A stretch of 64,000 nt of DNA, taken from positions 1,814,501-1,878,500 of the forward strand of contig NC_015385.1 in assembly GCF_000195275.1 (NCBI RefSeq). The letters are read 5' to 3'. The notes beneath the pieces were generated by a model. It ran no database searches and was not told the origin of the DNA. It was given only the letters and a program-made list of their open reading frames with translations. Position 1 is the stretch's first letter, and each line of letters opens with the position of its first letter. This document shows, one piece after another, positions 56,019 to 64,000 of this stretch. The position numbers were made by a program, and so were the translations under genes. The DNA comes from Treponema succinifaciens DSM 2489 (GTDB lineage: Bacteria; Spirochaetota; Spirochaetia; Treponematales; Treponemataceae).

Positions 56019-56759
56019 ATGCTGAAGGAAATCCCAGAACGAATCACTTATGCCCAGGAGAAGCTCATAAAGCTGATTGAGGAAAGAAAGCTCAGAAAAT
56101 GGTGTCTTGAGAACGGACTGTCGCACTCGACAATCTACAAATTGGCGACAGGCGAAAAACTTCCGTCGTACCCGATTGTCTGCTCGATGTCGCACCTTGT
56201 TCCGCCGATTGAATGGCTCTTCTACACAGACGAGCAGATTCCCTACGAAACGCAGACAGTTCTTCCACTTGAGCCGGGAAAAGAATGCAGATATGTTGCC
56301 GCCCACAGAAAGGACTACAGGGAAATGGCGAAGAAATATGGTCTTACGGAAATTCAGGCGTACAACATAATAATCGGAAGAAAAAAGCCGAATCTTACGT
56401 TCATCAGACAGACTTGCGAAGAGGTGAATCCGATTGAATTCTTCATTCCGTCAGACGAGGCTGAAAAGAAAACTACAGTGCCGGAGCACGGAGACATCGC
56501 AAGCATAAAAGGAAAAAATTTCCTTGTTCTCTCAGAAAAAGAACAAAATGAAAAAAACGGAACTTTCATCGCCTGCCCGGTAGCGTCCGATGAAAACGGA
56601 ATTCCGCTTGTATGCGACTGCAATGTGAGCGGAAATGTTCAGATGTGCGGAATCACTTCATTTCCGGTCAAAATAAATCCGTTAATTTTAGGGAAAGCAA
56701 CAGCAGAAACTGTAGATGCAGTTACAAAAGAAGTCATAAATCTGGTTTCAAAAAAATGA
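56019..56759 (+). CDS. Double-HTH protein fused to a MazF/PemK-like domain
   Basis: 246 aa. Two Cro/C1-like HTH segments (about 20-68: KLRKWCLENGLSHSTIYKLATGEK; about 98-143: REMAKKYGLTEIQAYNIIIGRKK). Residues 157-245 read like a PemK/MazF fold: HGDIASIKGKNFLVLSEKEQN, GTFIACPVAS, VCDCNVSGNVQMCGITSFPVKI, then a C-terminal helix. The MazF catalytic Arg loop (GHEQxGxRP) is absent and the Thr of the CPxTS strand is Ala, so RNase activity is unlikely. Likely an element regulator. AAGGAAA precedes the ATG. Confidence 0.65.
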   Translation: MLKEIPERITYAQEKLIKLIEERKLRKWCLENGLSHSTIYKLATGEKLPSYPIVCSMSHLVPPIEWLFYTDEQIPYETQTVLPLEPGKECRYVAAHRKDYREMAKKYGLTEIQAYNIIIGRKKPNLTFIRQTCEEVNPIEFFIPSDEAEKKTTVPEHGDIASIKGKNFLVLSEKEQNEKNGTFIACPVASDENGIPLVCDCNVSGNVQMCGITSFPVKINPLILGKATAETVDAVTKEVINLVSKK

Positions 56760-56787
56760 AAATAAAAAGTTTTTACAGGAGACAAAA

Positions 56788-57045
56788 ATGAAGCAATTCG
56801 AGTACATGACGCCGGAAACAGTCGTAAAGTCCTATGAGGATGCAAAAACTGGATACACGACAGCAAACGGCCGGCTTGAGCGTGTCGAAAAATTCACAGG
56901 CTCTTTCAACGCCTATCTTAACAAGCTAGGAAAAGAAGGCTGGGAGTTTCAGGCTGTAGGCGGAAACGGCTTCGGAGTTTTCGGAAAAAGGGAAATTCAG
57001 GAGCGGACAAACACAAACAGCTGGCAGAATTCAGTCTCAAGATAG
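56788..57045 (+). CDS. DUF4177-like small protein
   Basis: 85 aa. FEYMTPETVV, LNKLGKEGWEFQAVGGNGFGVFGKRE is the DUF4177 layout (Y-K start, LN-x-LG-x-EGWEL). AGGAG 7 bp before the ATG. Follows the HTH-MazF-like gene by 28 bp. Function unknown. The 205 bp after it hold no gene. Confidence 0.7.
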   Translation: MKQFEYMTPETVVKSYEDAKTGYTTANGRLERVEKFTGSFNAYLNKLGKEGWEFQAVGGNGFGVFGKREIQERTNTNSWQNSVSR

Positions 57046-57250
57046 CAGGCTGTTGTAAAACCTGTGGGAAAGAAAACATAGAAAAATTTACTTTTCCACA
57101 GACTTTTTTAGTATACAGAAAACTAAATAGCAATTAGAATAAGAAATCTTAGAATTTTATTTTCTGAAGTTTTATTTTGGCAACATTGCCAGTAATCCCT
57201 TTAATTATTATGGGCATTATAGTTTTTTTATCTGTATCGGCACAATTGTT

Positions 57251-58141
57251 ATGAAAGAAAATCTCAAGAGAAAAACAAATTTAATAAAAGAATATTTAAT
57301 TACACAAGGCATACTAGAAGAATCTGAATGCATTTTTAAAATGGATTTTTTCCCAGATTTTGAATATACAGATTTTCAGAAAGGAAGAATTCAAACTTAT
57401 TACTTTCATGAAGAAATAAGTTTTTCAAATATATATTCTGACATTATTTCATATTCAGAAATAACCCCACATATATTCCCTGTAAATGAAAAACCAGATT
57501 TTTTAAAAAATATAACTAATCTGAAAAAGATAAATAATATAGATAAAGAAAAGTTTTTAGAAATAAAAATTCCTGATAAGTTCGATTTATTTGAGCTACA
57601 AAAAATACATCTTTATTCTGTTGACAACATAGAAAAAACATTGAACTATGATTGCACATGTAAAACAGAAGGTGCATTTATAGGGAATGACTTTATCGAT
57701 ATTTATTGTACCGTGCATTTATGTGGAATAACTAACAATATTAATTCATGTGATTTATACAATCAGCTTATAGTTGATAGCTATAGAAAATATCAGAGCA
57801 AAGACTATAGAATGGCTTTTTTTCTTATGTTTTCTGCATTTGAATGTTTTATAAATACTAAATTAGGAAAACAAGATGAAGAAAAAAGACTTAAAGAGAA
57901 AAAAAATGAATTGTTTAAGTCGATATTTCCAACCTTAAATGCAAATCAAATATACTCTTGCATTAATATTAAAAAACATGAAAAAATAAGAAATGAGATT
58001 GCGCATGGCAGGAAAGAACTTTATACAGAAAAGTCATCCGTTGATGATATTTATTTTGATTTTATTTCTTTGATTATTTCTTACAACGAAAAGATTGAAA
58101 AATTATATCAATGTTTCGAATACTCTATCTTAGAAAAATAA
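57251..58141 (+). CDS. HEPN-domain protein (AT-rich cargo)
   Basis: 296 aa. The C-terminal third (about 180-270) is a HEPN-type helical bundle: YRMAFFLMFSAFECFINTKLG, then KKHEKIRNEIAHGRK with the R-x4-H motif (R246-H251). The N-terminal 180 residues are not recognised. AT content is much higher than the neighbours, and a ribosome site is not evident before the ATG at 57251. R-x4-H HEPN proteins are commonly RNases in toxin-antitoxin or abortive-infection systems. No nucleotidyltransferase partner is adjacent. Confidence 0.65.
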   Translation: MKENLKRKTNLIKEYLITQGILEESECIFKMDFFPDFEYTDFQKGRIQTYYFHEEISFSNIYSDIISYSEITPHIFPVNEKPDFLKNITNLKKINNIDKEKFLEIKIPDKFDLFELQKIHLYSVDNIEKTLNYDCTCKTEGAFIGNDFIDIYCTVHLCGITNNINSCDLYNQLIVDSYRKYQSKDYRMAFFLMFSAFECFINTKLGKQDEEKRLKEKKNELFKSIFPTLNANQIYSCINIKKHEKIRNEIAHGRKELYTEKSSVDDIYFDFISLIISYNEKIEKLYQCFEYSILEK

Positions 58142-58181
58142 AATATATCACCAAAACCAGAAACAATCTTGATGATATATT
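58142..58181. terminator. Weak convergent hairpin
   Basis: AATATATCA (58142-58150) pairs with TGATATATT (58173-58181) between convergent genes. AT-only stem without a T-run, so weak. Confidence 0.3.
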
Positions 58182-58202
58182 CTTGAACTATTAGAATTCC
58201 AA

Positions 58203-60158
58203 TTACTTATTCGCCCTTACTCCGTCAGTAACCTTGTCGCCAAGCTCTGATGAGCCGGAGTTCTTAGCGTTCTGCTGCTGATTTCTTTCCTCCTCGGCTG
58301 CAATCATCACTTTGAGAGCCGCATTGTCTCCAGCCATTTTTCCCTGCCTGTTTTTCTCATCCATGAATTCCTTATGCGTCATATTACGCTGACTTCCTGT
58401 GCGCTCATCAAATTTCGTGGCAGTCTTGAAATTAGAATTTGAAGATGTTCCAAATATTTCTCCAGCATGTCCTGCCGTAGAGCCTTGACCTGAGATTCCA
58501 TGGGCACTAGCTCCTCCTGAACCGCCGGACGCTCCGTGTCCGCCACCACCAAGTCCAGTCATCTGCTTAACCTTATCCCAGCCAGGAATGGAATCGTGTC
58601 CTTTCGAGAATTTCTCGAATCCAGATTTTACACGGTCTTTTAAATCTGAAGTCGCAACCGCTCCCATCGCCTTGAAAGCCGCCATGTTGCCCTGCTTCCT
58701 GTTTCCGCCAAGCCGTGCGACCTGCCTTGCGGCATTTTTCCTTGCCGAGTTGAGTTTTCCGGCTTCTCCTGCAATGTTCGTGCCTGTGTTGACCGCGCCT
58801 CTCACCGCATTTGCACTGGCAGCCTTCATTCCGCCTGCCGTCGCAGCAGCAGTTCCAGCCGCCGCGACAAACTCGCCCATGCTGAGCTGAGGCTGGCCGG
58901 TCAGGATTGTCTGCGCAATCTTCGGAGCGTTCTGCGTCATCACGTAGCTCAAGACAGCATTGAAAGCCACATCCACAAGAAGCCACACAATATCGAATCC
59001 GTCCGATGTGATTGTATTTATAGTGAACTCTATTATCAGATAATAGACGAACATCAGGCACAAGGTTATGACAATCATCTTGACCATGAAGCTTATAAAA
59101 ACCGGCACGAGCTTTTTCGGGATGTCCTTAGTACCGTCAAAAAGAAGCAGCGGAATGAAGATGACTCCGACAGCCGCCACAATCGTGAACTCAATCACAG
59201 TCATGATGTACTGAACAAGCGCGAATATCACGCAAAGCGCAAGCACAATCACGCAGAACCACACAACGATTCCGTCAAGAACAAACTGCATGCCGCTTTG
59301 AATGGTTCTTCCTGCAGAAACAAACGGATTCAGTTTCGCCGCATCGATTTCCTCATTTCGCTGAATAAAAGCCGAGGTGTTTTTCGAGTGCATTATATTC
59401 GCCGCAAGAAGCGTCATTCTTATAAGCGCGCCAGGAGACAGATAGAAAGTCTCATTGCCGTCGGCGTCCTTTATGAATATGTCAAGAGAAATGTACGTGT
59501 CTGTATTGTCGCCAATCTTTGTTCCGTCCAGATTTCTGTCGCCAAGAATCGCATTTATCGCCTTGAAAGTCTCAGCCTGAAAAAGGCTCTTGAATTTCTT
59601 ATTCTCATCGTCAGATTTGTCATGTCTCTGCTCTGAAAGCTTCCTGTTCATCTCATTTGAATCCCATCTGTTGCCCCCTTTCAAACCCGGAATCGCACCT
59701 GAAGCTTTTTCAACAAAATCATTGTAGCTGTCCTTGTTTCCCAAAGACTGCGGAGAATGCTCGTCAAGCCTGGACTTTGCGTCCTCGTCATTTCCAGCCT
59801 CGATTGAATTCACGGTCGCAAGGTCAGCCTCTATAGACGAGCGCATGGCTTTCAGCTCGCTAACAATAGCGTCCTTCGCGCCGCCTGCCTTTATTCCTAT
59901 CTCGCCCGCGATTCCGCCGATTCCAATTACAATCGCCGGATAAAGGTTCAAAAGAAGAAGATAGCCGACCCATTTAAAGATTGTGTCCCACCAGAAATCC
60001 TTGACTGTCATGCGCGACATCGCGACCTTGAAGCCTGACCAGGCAAGCCCGATGAGGCCGAACAGATTTCCGTACATTGCAGCCCACTTATATCCCTGCG
60101 CCATAACGCCGCCGAAATATTCAAGTGTCTGCACAAGAGGAAGGTCAAACGCGTCCAT
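58203..60158 (-). CDS. trbL: TrbL/VirB6-family conjugal transfer membrane protein
   Basis: 651-aa inner-membrane channel component of the type IV secretion system. Hydrophobic segments near 25-45, 60-80 and a cluster at about 290-440 (VVWFCVIVLALCVIFALVQYIMTVIEFTIVAAVGVIFIPLLLF-like, split here). QTILTGQPQLSMGEFVAAAGTAAATAGG is the TrbL signature, followed by a Gly/Ala/Ser-rich C-terminal tail (GGGGHGASGGSGGASAHG). Lengthy C-terminal tails are usual for TrbL. The start at 60158 is followed by a typical amphipathic N-terminus. trbJ lies 20 bp upstream. Confidence 0.85.
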   Translation of the reverse strand: MDAFDLPLVQTLEYFGGVMAQGYKWAAMYGNLFGLIGLAWSGFKVAMSRMTVKDFWWDTIFKWVGYLLLLNLYPAIVIGIGGIAGEIGIKAGGAKDAIVSELKAMRSSIEADLATVNSIEAGNDEDAKSRLDEHSPQSLGNKDSYNDFVEKASGAIPGLKGGNRWDSNEMNRKLSEQRHDKSDDENKKFKSLFQAETFKAINAILGDRNLDGTKIGDNTDTYISLDIFIKDADGNETFYLSPGALIRMTLLAANIMHSKNTSAFIQRNEEIDAAKLNPFVSAGRTIQSGMQFVLDGIVVWFCVIVLALCVIFALVQYIMTVIEFTIVAAVGVIFIPLLLFDGTKDIPKKLVPVFISFMVKMIVITLCLMFVYYLIIEFTINTITSDGFDIVWLLVDVAFNAVLSYVMTQNAPKIAQTILTGQPQLSMGEFVAAAGTAAATAGGMKAASANAVRGAVNTGTNIAGEAGKLNSARKNAARQVARLGGNRKQGNMAAFKAMGAVATSDLKDRVKSGFEKFSKGHDSIPGWDKVKQMTGLGGGGHGASGGSGGASAHGISGQGSTAGHAGEIFGTSSNSNFKTATKFDERTGSQRNMTHKEFMDEKNRQGKMAGDNAALKVMIAAEEERNQQQNAKNSGSSELGDKVTDGVRANK

Positions 60159-60178
60159 AAATCACACCTCCATCTGCA

Positions 60179-61144
60179 CTATCTTTTGTAGCGCGAGTTA
60201 ATTGTCTTCTTTCTGTAGTAGTCAGTTTCCTGCGCCTCTCGTGTGCTAGCCTGCTCCGCATCCGCCTTGTTCTGGTCGGCAATCATCTTCGAGGCTGTAA
60301 TCGCGCAAAGGTCATTTATGCCGAATCCCAGCTGTGAAACTTCCTGAATAAGCTGGTCTGTAAGCCTGAGCTGTGCCTCGGCAATTCCGGCTTCCGTCGG
60401 GTTTCCGTTAGAGTCAAGGTTGCCCTCAAGAGCCGCCTGAAGAATCGTGTTGTTCTTCATGGCAATCTCCTCAAGTTTCATCCTTTTCGCCTCCTCCGTT
60501 GCCGCCGCCATAACCTCGCTGCACTGCTTCTTTACAGAATTCACACTCTGCTGCACAAAAGCGTAGTTCTGGGGGCTTATTCCATACTTCACCCAGATAG
60601 CCTTCTTCTGGTCTTCCTCAAGCCCATCCGTCAAACTGCTGACAGTCTTCTGCATTGTTTCGGACATAAACTGCTTATAGTCCCTGCAGGCAGTCAGAAG
60701 ATTCTTGTCATTTTCCCACAAGTCGTCCTGATTGTTAGGATTTATTCCGCACAGGTCTGCGATTGAATACTTCACATTTCCGCAACTTATCGATGGAGTT
60801 GTCATCATCTTCTTTATGTTTCGTGCGGAAGTAAGAAGCCTGTTCACACGCTTTGTCGCGTCCCTTATGTCGTTTCTTATATCAAAGTCGCCGTCAAACG
60901 AGATATTGTCCCAATCAATGCTTTTAGCACGCTCAACCTGCTGCTGAATCATGTTGTACTGGTTCTCAATTTGGGTAATTGTGTTCATCACCATGTCATA
61001 TCCCTGATATAATTGGTCAATTCCATTAAGCCAGCCCGAAACATCAAAAACCGGCCATCCTCCAGCCATCACATTCTGCGTCATGAAAACTGCCATTCCA
61101 AAGGAAAGAGCAATTCTGCTTATTTTTTTTCTGATATTTTCCAT
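60179..61144 (-). CDS. trbJ: TrbJ/VirB5-like conjugal transfer protein
   Basis: 321 aa. Signal peptide (RKKISRIALSFGMAVFMTQNVMA, cleavage near AGG), then WPVFDVSGWLNGIDQLYQGYDMVMNTITQIENQYNMIQQQ, the helical start of TrbJ/VirB5 pilus-tip/minor pilin proteins. The rest is mostly helix with Cys pairs (SISCGNVKY, DLCGINP, LLTACRDY, KKQCSEV) that could form disulfides. Between trbE-like and trbL genes in the same direction. Confidence 0.85.
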   Translation of the reverse strand: MENIRKKISRIALSFGMAVFMTQNVMAGGWPVFDVSGWLNGIDQLYQGYDMVMNTITQIENQYNMIQQQVERAKSIDWDNISFDGDFDIRNDIRDATKRVNRLLTSARNIKKMMTTPSISCGNVKYSIADLCGINPNNQDDLWENDKNLLTACRDYKQFMSETMQKTVSSLTDGLEEDQKKAIWVKYGISPQNYAFVQQSVNSVKKQCSEVMAAATEEAKRMKLEEIAMKNNTILQAALEGNLDSNGNPTEAGIAEAQLRLTDQLIQEVSQLGFGINDLCAITASKMIADQNKADAEQASTREAQETDYYRKKTINSRYKR

Positions 61145-61170
61145 AATAAACTCCGTTTTCTGTTTTGTTT

Positions 61171-63744
61171 TTATGAGGAAAGAAGCATTTCCCTGTATTT
61201 TGAGTAATCAAGAGAACGCGCGTCTTTTCCGATTTTCTTGTATTTTTCCCTGACCGCATCAAGAAGCTCAAAGGCAAGTTCCCTTGTTGTGTTTCGTCCG
61301 TACTTGCTTTCAAGGTTGTCCAGAAGCTCGTGGTCGCTTGAAATCAGCGCGAGCTGGAACGCATCAAGGTCAAGGGTGAACATCCGGCTTCCGTTCGGGT
61401 TTTTGAAATAATAGTCCCTTTTCATGACCGCCTCTGACAGAGCGGCTATCTCGCTGTCTGTAAGCCCGAAATCCCTGTAGCTTTCTGCGGTCTGAGCCGC
61501 ATTCTCGTCAGCAAGATAAATCTTTGTAAGGCACTGCTGGACTATCGTGTCGCGCAATGACGACTTACTAGCAGCACTGACTTCCTGTGTCGCGAATATA
61601 CAGAACACTTTTTTCTTTCTTAAAGTTCTGAGCCATTCCTGTATAAAACCTGAGAAAACCGGATGCTGGAGATAGAGCCATGCCTCGTCAAGAAACAGAA
61701 AAGTCAGCGGCTGTCTCTCTCCATGCGGAACTGTCCAAAGCTTTTCAAGATAGCGGAAGATGTACATCAAAGCCGGAGCTACAGCCTTTTCTGAAAGGCG
61801 CATGAGGCTTCCCATCTCTATTGTCATCAGCTTGGAAAGATTCAGTGTCGTTTTGTCCGCGTCAAATATTGAGCCGAAAGCTCCACCTCGGCAGTACGGA
61901 TCAAGTCCTGTTCTTATCGTGTTGTCGCCAGTGTCCGGATCTGTGTAGTTCACATACTGCTGGAACGATGTGAGGTCGTGCATAGAGCTGTCCTTTTCAG
62001 AAAGAAGCATAAGTGTCTCGCTTATCGCCTTGCTCATTTTTGGACTTGTCTCAATATTCTGCTGGACAAGAAGGCTTTCAATAAACTGCTGACACCACAT
62101 CAGGCTTTCGCGGTATTCGCCTTCATTGCATTCTTCAGGATTCAGAAGCTCGCTCAGCGGCTGGAACGCCACATCGTCTTTTCCAGGCTCCACATAAATT
62201 CCGCCGGAAGCAACCATAAACGCACGGCTTGAAAGCTGCTTGTCAATACAGACAATATTCGCGTCCCTGTACTTTGTAGCCTGCGCCATGAGAAGAGCCA
62301 TGAGCGTTGACTTTCCTGCTCCTGTCGGTCCGAAAATAAAAGTATGCCCTACATCGCGCACATTCAGATTTAAGAAGAACGGAGTTCCGTAGCTTGTCGA
62401 GCAGGTTACAAGAGGAACAGCAGAGCCGCAAGTTTCAAGCGTAAAGTCGTTGTAAAGCATCCCCTGCCATGCGGAGCTTAACGGAATAATGTTAGACATG
62501 TTCTGCGTGGATATTAGCGGACGGCGGATATTCGCATAGACGTTTCCGGGCATCATCCCCTCCCACGCCTCCATGTTGTTCATTTTTTCTTCCATGCACG
62601 AAAATCCGCATGAGCGCACAACCTGCTGAAGTTTCCTTGATTTTTCCTTTGCCACGGAGAGTTTTTTGTCCCAGCACATAAGGCTGCTTGTGTAATAGCC
62701 GAGAACATAGCTTCCCATCGCGATGTCCGCCTGAATCTGGTTAGCCTCACTTTCCATCGCGACAGCGCCTGAATTCTCGCGGTCAATTTCAACATTTGCG
62801 GCAAGTTCTGTGATAATCGTACCTGCGCTTTTTCTTGCGGAGTACATCCGCTTCTGGTACTTGTCCGCCTCTTTGGAAGACATCTCCTTGCTCATCGGAA
62901 TGAACCTTGTCGTCCACCGGAACTCCTGCATTGTCCGGTTCAGCTTGTCAAAGACAGCAGGATAAGTGCTGCTCGGAAAATCCATCACGGCGATTATTGG
63001 AACATAATAGTCCCCGATTTTAAGCGGCATTGAGGTCTTCACGTCCATATCGCAGATGTAGTTGTCAAGGAAAAAGAAAGTGTTCTCAGGATAGAACATA
63101 TCCTGCCGTCTCATGCTCACCGATGATTTTATGTAGCTGAAAAGCTCCGAGTCATCAAGCCTGTGGCACCAGATTTTTGTCGAGAGAGTTCCCATCGCCT
63201 TGTCAGTTTCGTCAAGGAAATTCTCGATTTCCTTTTTCATTCCGGAAAGATTTTCCGTGCCGTGAGAATGCTTCTCGTTTACACTCTTCTTATTTCCGCT
63301 TCTGAAAAAAATCGATGCAGCCTTGTTCTCGATGTCTCCCGGAAGCTGATACACAAACGAGATGTAATAGTCGGTCGTGAAATGCTCGCCGAACTTGTGG
63401 TAGTTCTCCGCGCGCCTCTGGTCTATGAGCCAGCCCGCAAGGTTCGAGAATTCGCCTGCTGGATAGTCTTTCGTCTTGTATCTCTTGCAGTCGAAAAAAA
63501 TCGCCCAGCCCTCCTGCTGAGCCAGAGCCATTGTCGTGCGGTTGAACAGAGCCGCCATAGCTGCAGTTGAAGCCGGGGATGACGACTCAAGGTCGGGATA
63601 TTCAACCTGGTACGATGTCATCAAAGCGCCATTCTTCAAAAGGCAGACACCGGGTGACATTATGAATGAGTAAGGGCTGATATATTTAAGCATATTCGCG
63701 CTTTCCTTGTTCAGCCTGAAAAAGTCAAGAAACGGCACATCCAT
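61171..63744 (-). CDS. trbE: VirB4/TrbE conjugal transfer ATPase
   Basis: 857-aa VirB4-type ATPase that powers pilus assembly and substrate transfer. Start set at 63744 (MDVPFLDFFRLNKES), sharing one base with the stop of the VirB3 gene (TGATG) and with GGAGG just upstream; GTG at 63759 is the alternative. N-terminal CagE/TrbE domain (about 150-400), Walker A FGPTGAGKSTL (about 472-482) and Walker B FLFLDEAWLYL (about 680-690), followed by FATQEVS. Full length, intact. Confidence 0.95.
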   Translation of the reverse strand: MDVPFLDFFRLNKESANMLKYISPYSFIMSPGVCLLKNGALMTSYQVEYPDLESSSPASTAAMAALFNRTTMALAQQEGWAIFFDCKRYKTKDYPAGEFSNLAGWLIDQRRAENYHKFGEHFTTDYYISFVYQLPGDIENKAASIFFRSGNKKSVNEKHSHGTENLSGMKKEIENFLDETDKAMGTLSTKIWCHRLDDSELFSYIKSSVSMRRQDMFYPENTFFFLDNYICDMDVKTSMPLKIGDYYVPIIAVMDFPSSTYPAVFDKLNRTMQEFRWTTRFIPMSKEMSSKEADKYQKRMYSARKSAGTIITELAANVEIDRENSGAVAMESEANQIQADIAMGSYVLGYYTSSLMCWDKKLSVAKEKSRKLQQVVRSCGFSCMEEKMNNMEAWEGMMPGNVYANIRRPLISTQNMSNIIPLSSAWQGMLYNDFTLETCGSAVPLVTCSTSYGTPFFLNLNVRDVGHTFIFGPTGAGKSTLMALLMAQATKYRDANIVCIDKQLSSRAFMVASGGIYVEPGKDDVAFQPLSELLNPEECNEGEYRESLMWCQQFIESLLVQQNIETSPKMSKAISETLMLLSEKDSSMHDLTSFQQYVNYTDPDTGDNTIRTGLDPYCRGGAFGSIFDADKTTLNLSKLMTIEMGSLMRLSEKAVAPALMYIFRYLEKLWTVPHGERQPLTFLFLDEAWLYLQHPVFSGFIQEWLRTLRKKKVFCIFATQEVSAASKSSLRDTIVQQCLTKIYLADENAAQTAESYRDFGLTDSEIAALSEAVMKRDYYFKNPNGSRMFTLDLDAFQLALISSDHELLDNLESKYGRNTTRELAFELLDAVREKYKKIGKDARSLDYSKYREMLLSS

Positions 63745-64000
63745 CAGACCGCCCTCCACAAGTTAGGCTGCATGAGCCTGTCAAAAAGAATCGTCATCAT
63801 ATACGGGTCGTCCTTGCAGAGAATTTTCGCCGCTACAAATAGAACAATCCCGATTGGAAAGCACCAAACGCTCACAAGGTTCATCAGCACAATTGTAAGA
63901 ACAAGAATAACCATAGCAGGAGTAATTCCGATTCCAAGCACGACATTCGGCTGAAGAAGCACACGGTGAACCGGCACTGCATAGTCATATAAGGTAGGTT
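63744..64000 (-). CDS. trbD: VirB3/TrbD conjugal transfer protein, 5' end beyond window
   Basis: The frame is open to the window edge, so the real start lies past 64000. An internal GTG at 63977 is only a fallback. Visible residues YAVPVHRVLLQPNVVLGIGITPAMVILVLTIVL (in pieces: VPVHRVLLQPN is the VirB3/TrbD hallmark) are followed by two transmembrane helices and KDDPYMMTILFDRLMQPNLW, the conserved C-terminal end. Small membrane partner of VirB4. Confidence 0.88.
   Translation of the reverse strand, partial: PTLYDYAVPVHRVLLQPNVVLGIGITPAMVILVLTIVLMNLVSVWCFPIGIVLFVAAKILCKDDPYMMTILFDRLMQPNLWRAV

Overview
The window looks like a stretch of a spirochaete chromosome, most likely a host-associated Treponema, with moderate GC, carrying most of one end of an integrative conjugative element (ICE) or an integrated conjugative plasmid. 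The taxonomic call is an inference from protein style: a PilZ protein, a Cache-type chemotaxis receptor, lipoproteins with short lipoboxes, and A/T-rich spacers. No rRNA or other taxonomic marker lies in the window.

Region 1, about 1-27.0 kb, is chromosomal backbone rich in defence genes. It holds a CorC/HlyC-type CBS membrane protein, a gutted HaeIII-like restriction-modification (R-M) locus in which a two-gene cassette replaces the middle of both enzymes, a 41-bp-period tandem repeat, a class I methyltransferase, an intact two-gene type II R-M pair (6.6-8.6 kb), and an operon of a secreted repeat protein with an OmpR-type response regulator and histidine kinase. Next comes a six-gene DpnII-like operon (M.DpnM, ADP-ribosyltransferase-like protein, R.DpnII, PD-(D/E)xK-like protein, unknown, M.DpnA). 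Then follow secreted or lipoprotein genes, the larE-larB-larC nickel-pincer cofactor operon, a MATE transporter with an internal deletion, a chemotaxis receptor and a frameshifted ISAs1-family insertion sequence. A modular interspersed repeat occurs at least five times here and was not noticed beyond 22 kb.

Region 2, about 27.0-28.0 kb, is a junction: gene remnants, then a tRNA-like T-arm/acceptor fragment that could be an attachment site.

Region 3, 28.0-37.9 kb (+ strand), is the maintenance and replication module. It holds ParA, a ParB-like protein, many tightly overlapping small ORFs, a SprT-like metallopeptidase, a winged-helix/zinc-ribbon Rep-like protein with iteron-like repeats inside its own gene, and two SSB-like proteins. 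Three copies of a CACGTG-centred palindrome sit just ahead of the parB-like gene, ssb and a coiled-coil gene. Region 4, 38.0-39.9 kb, is an AT-rich cargo pair: an SMC/OLD-type ATPase overlapping a small nuclease-like gene.

Region 5, 40.1-54.6 kb (- strand), encodes proteins of the kind described as polyvalent in mobile elements. It includes a 2901-aa protein combining an N6-adenine methylase, an SNF2 helicase and a RadC/JAB domain, two proteins sharing a paralogous domain, and two possible antirestriction proteins. Region 6, 54.8-58.1 kb (+ strand), has a leaderless unknown gene, a PilZ protein, a double-HTH protein fused to a MazF-like fold, a DUF4177-like protein and an AT-rich HEPN protein. 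Region 7, 58.2-64.0 kb (- strand), is the type IV secretion core: TrbL/VirB6, TrbJ/VirB5, VirB4/TrbE and VirB3/TrbD (running off the end). Relaxase, coupling protein and integrase are not in the window.

Best candidates for something undescribed are the DpnII operon with its ADP-ribosyltransferase-like gene, the ATPase/nuclease-like pair, the double-HTH/MazF-like fusion, and the repeated palindromes and 41-bp repeats.
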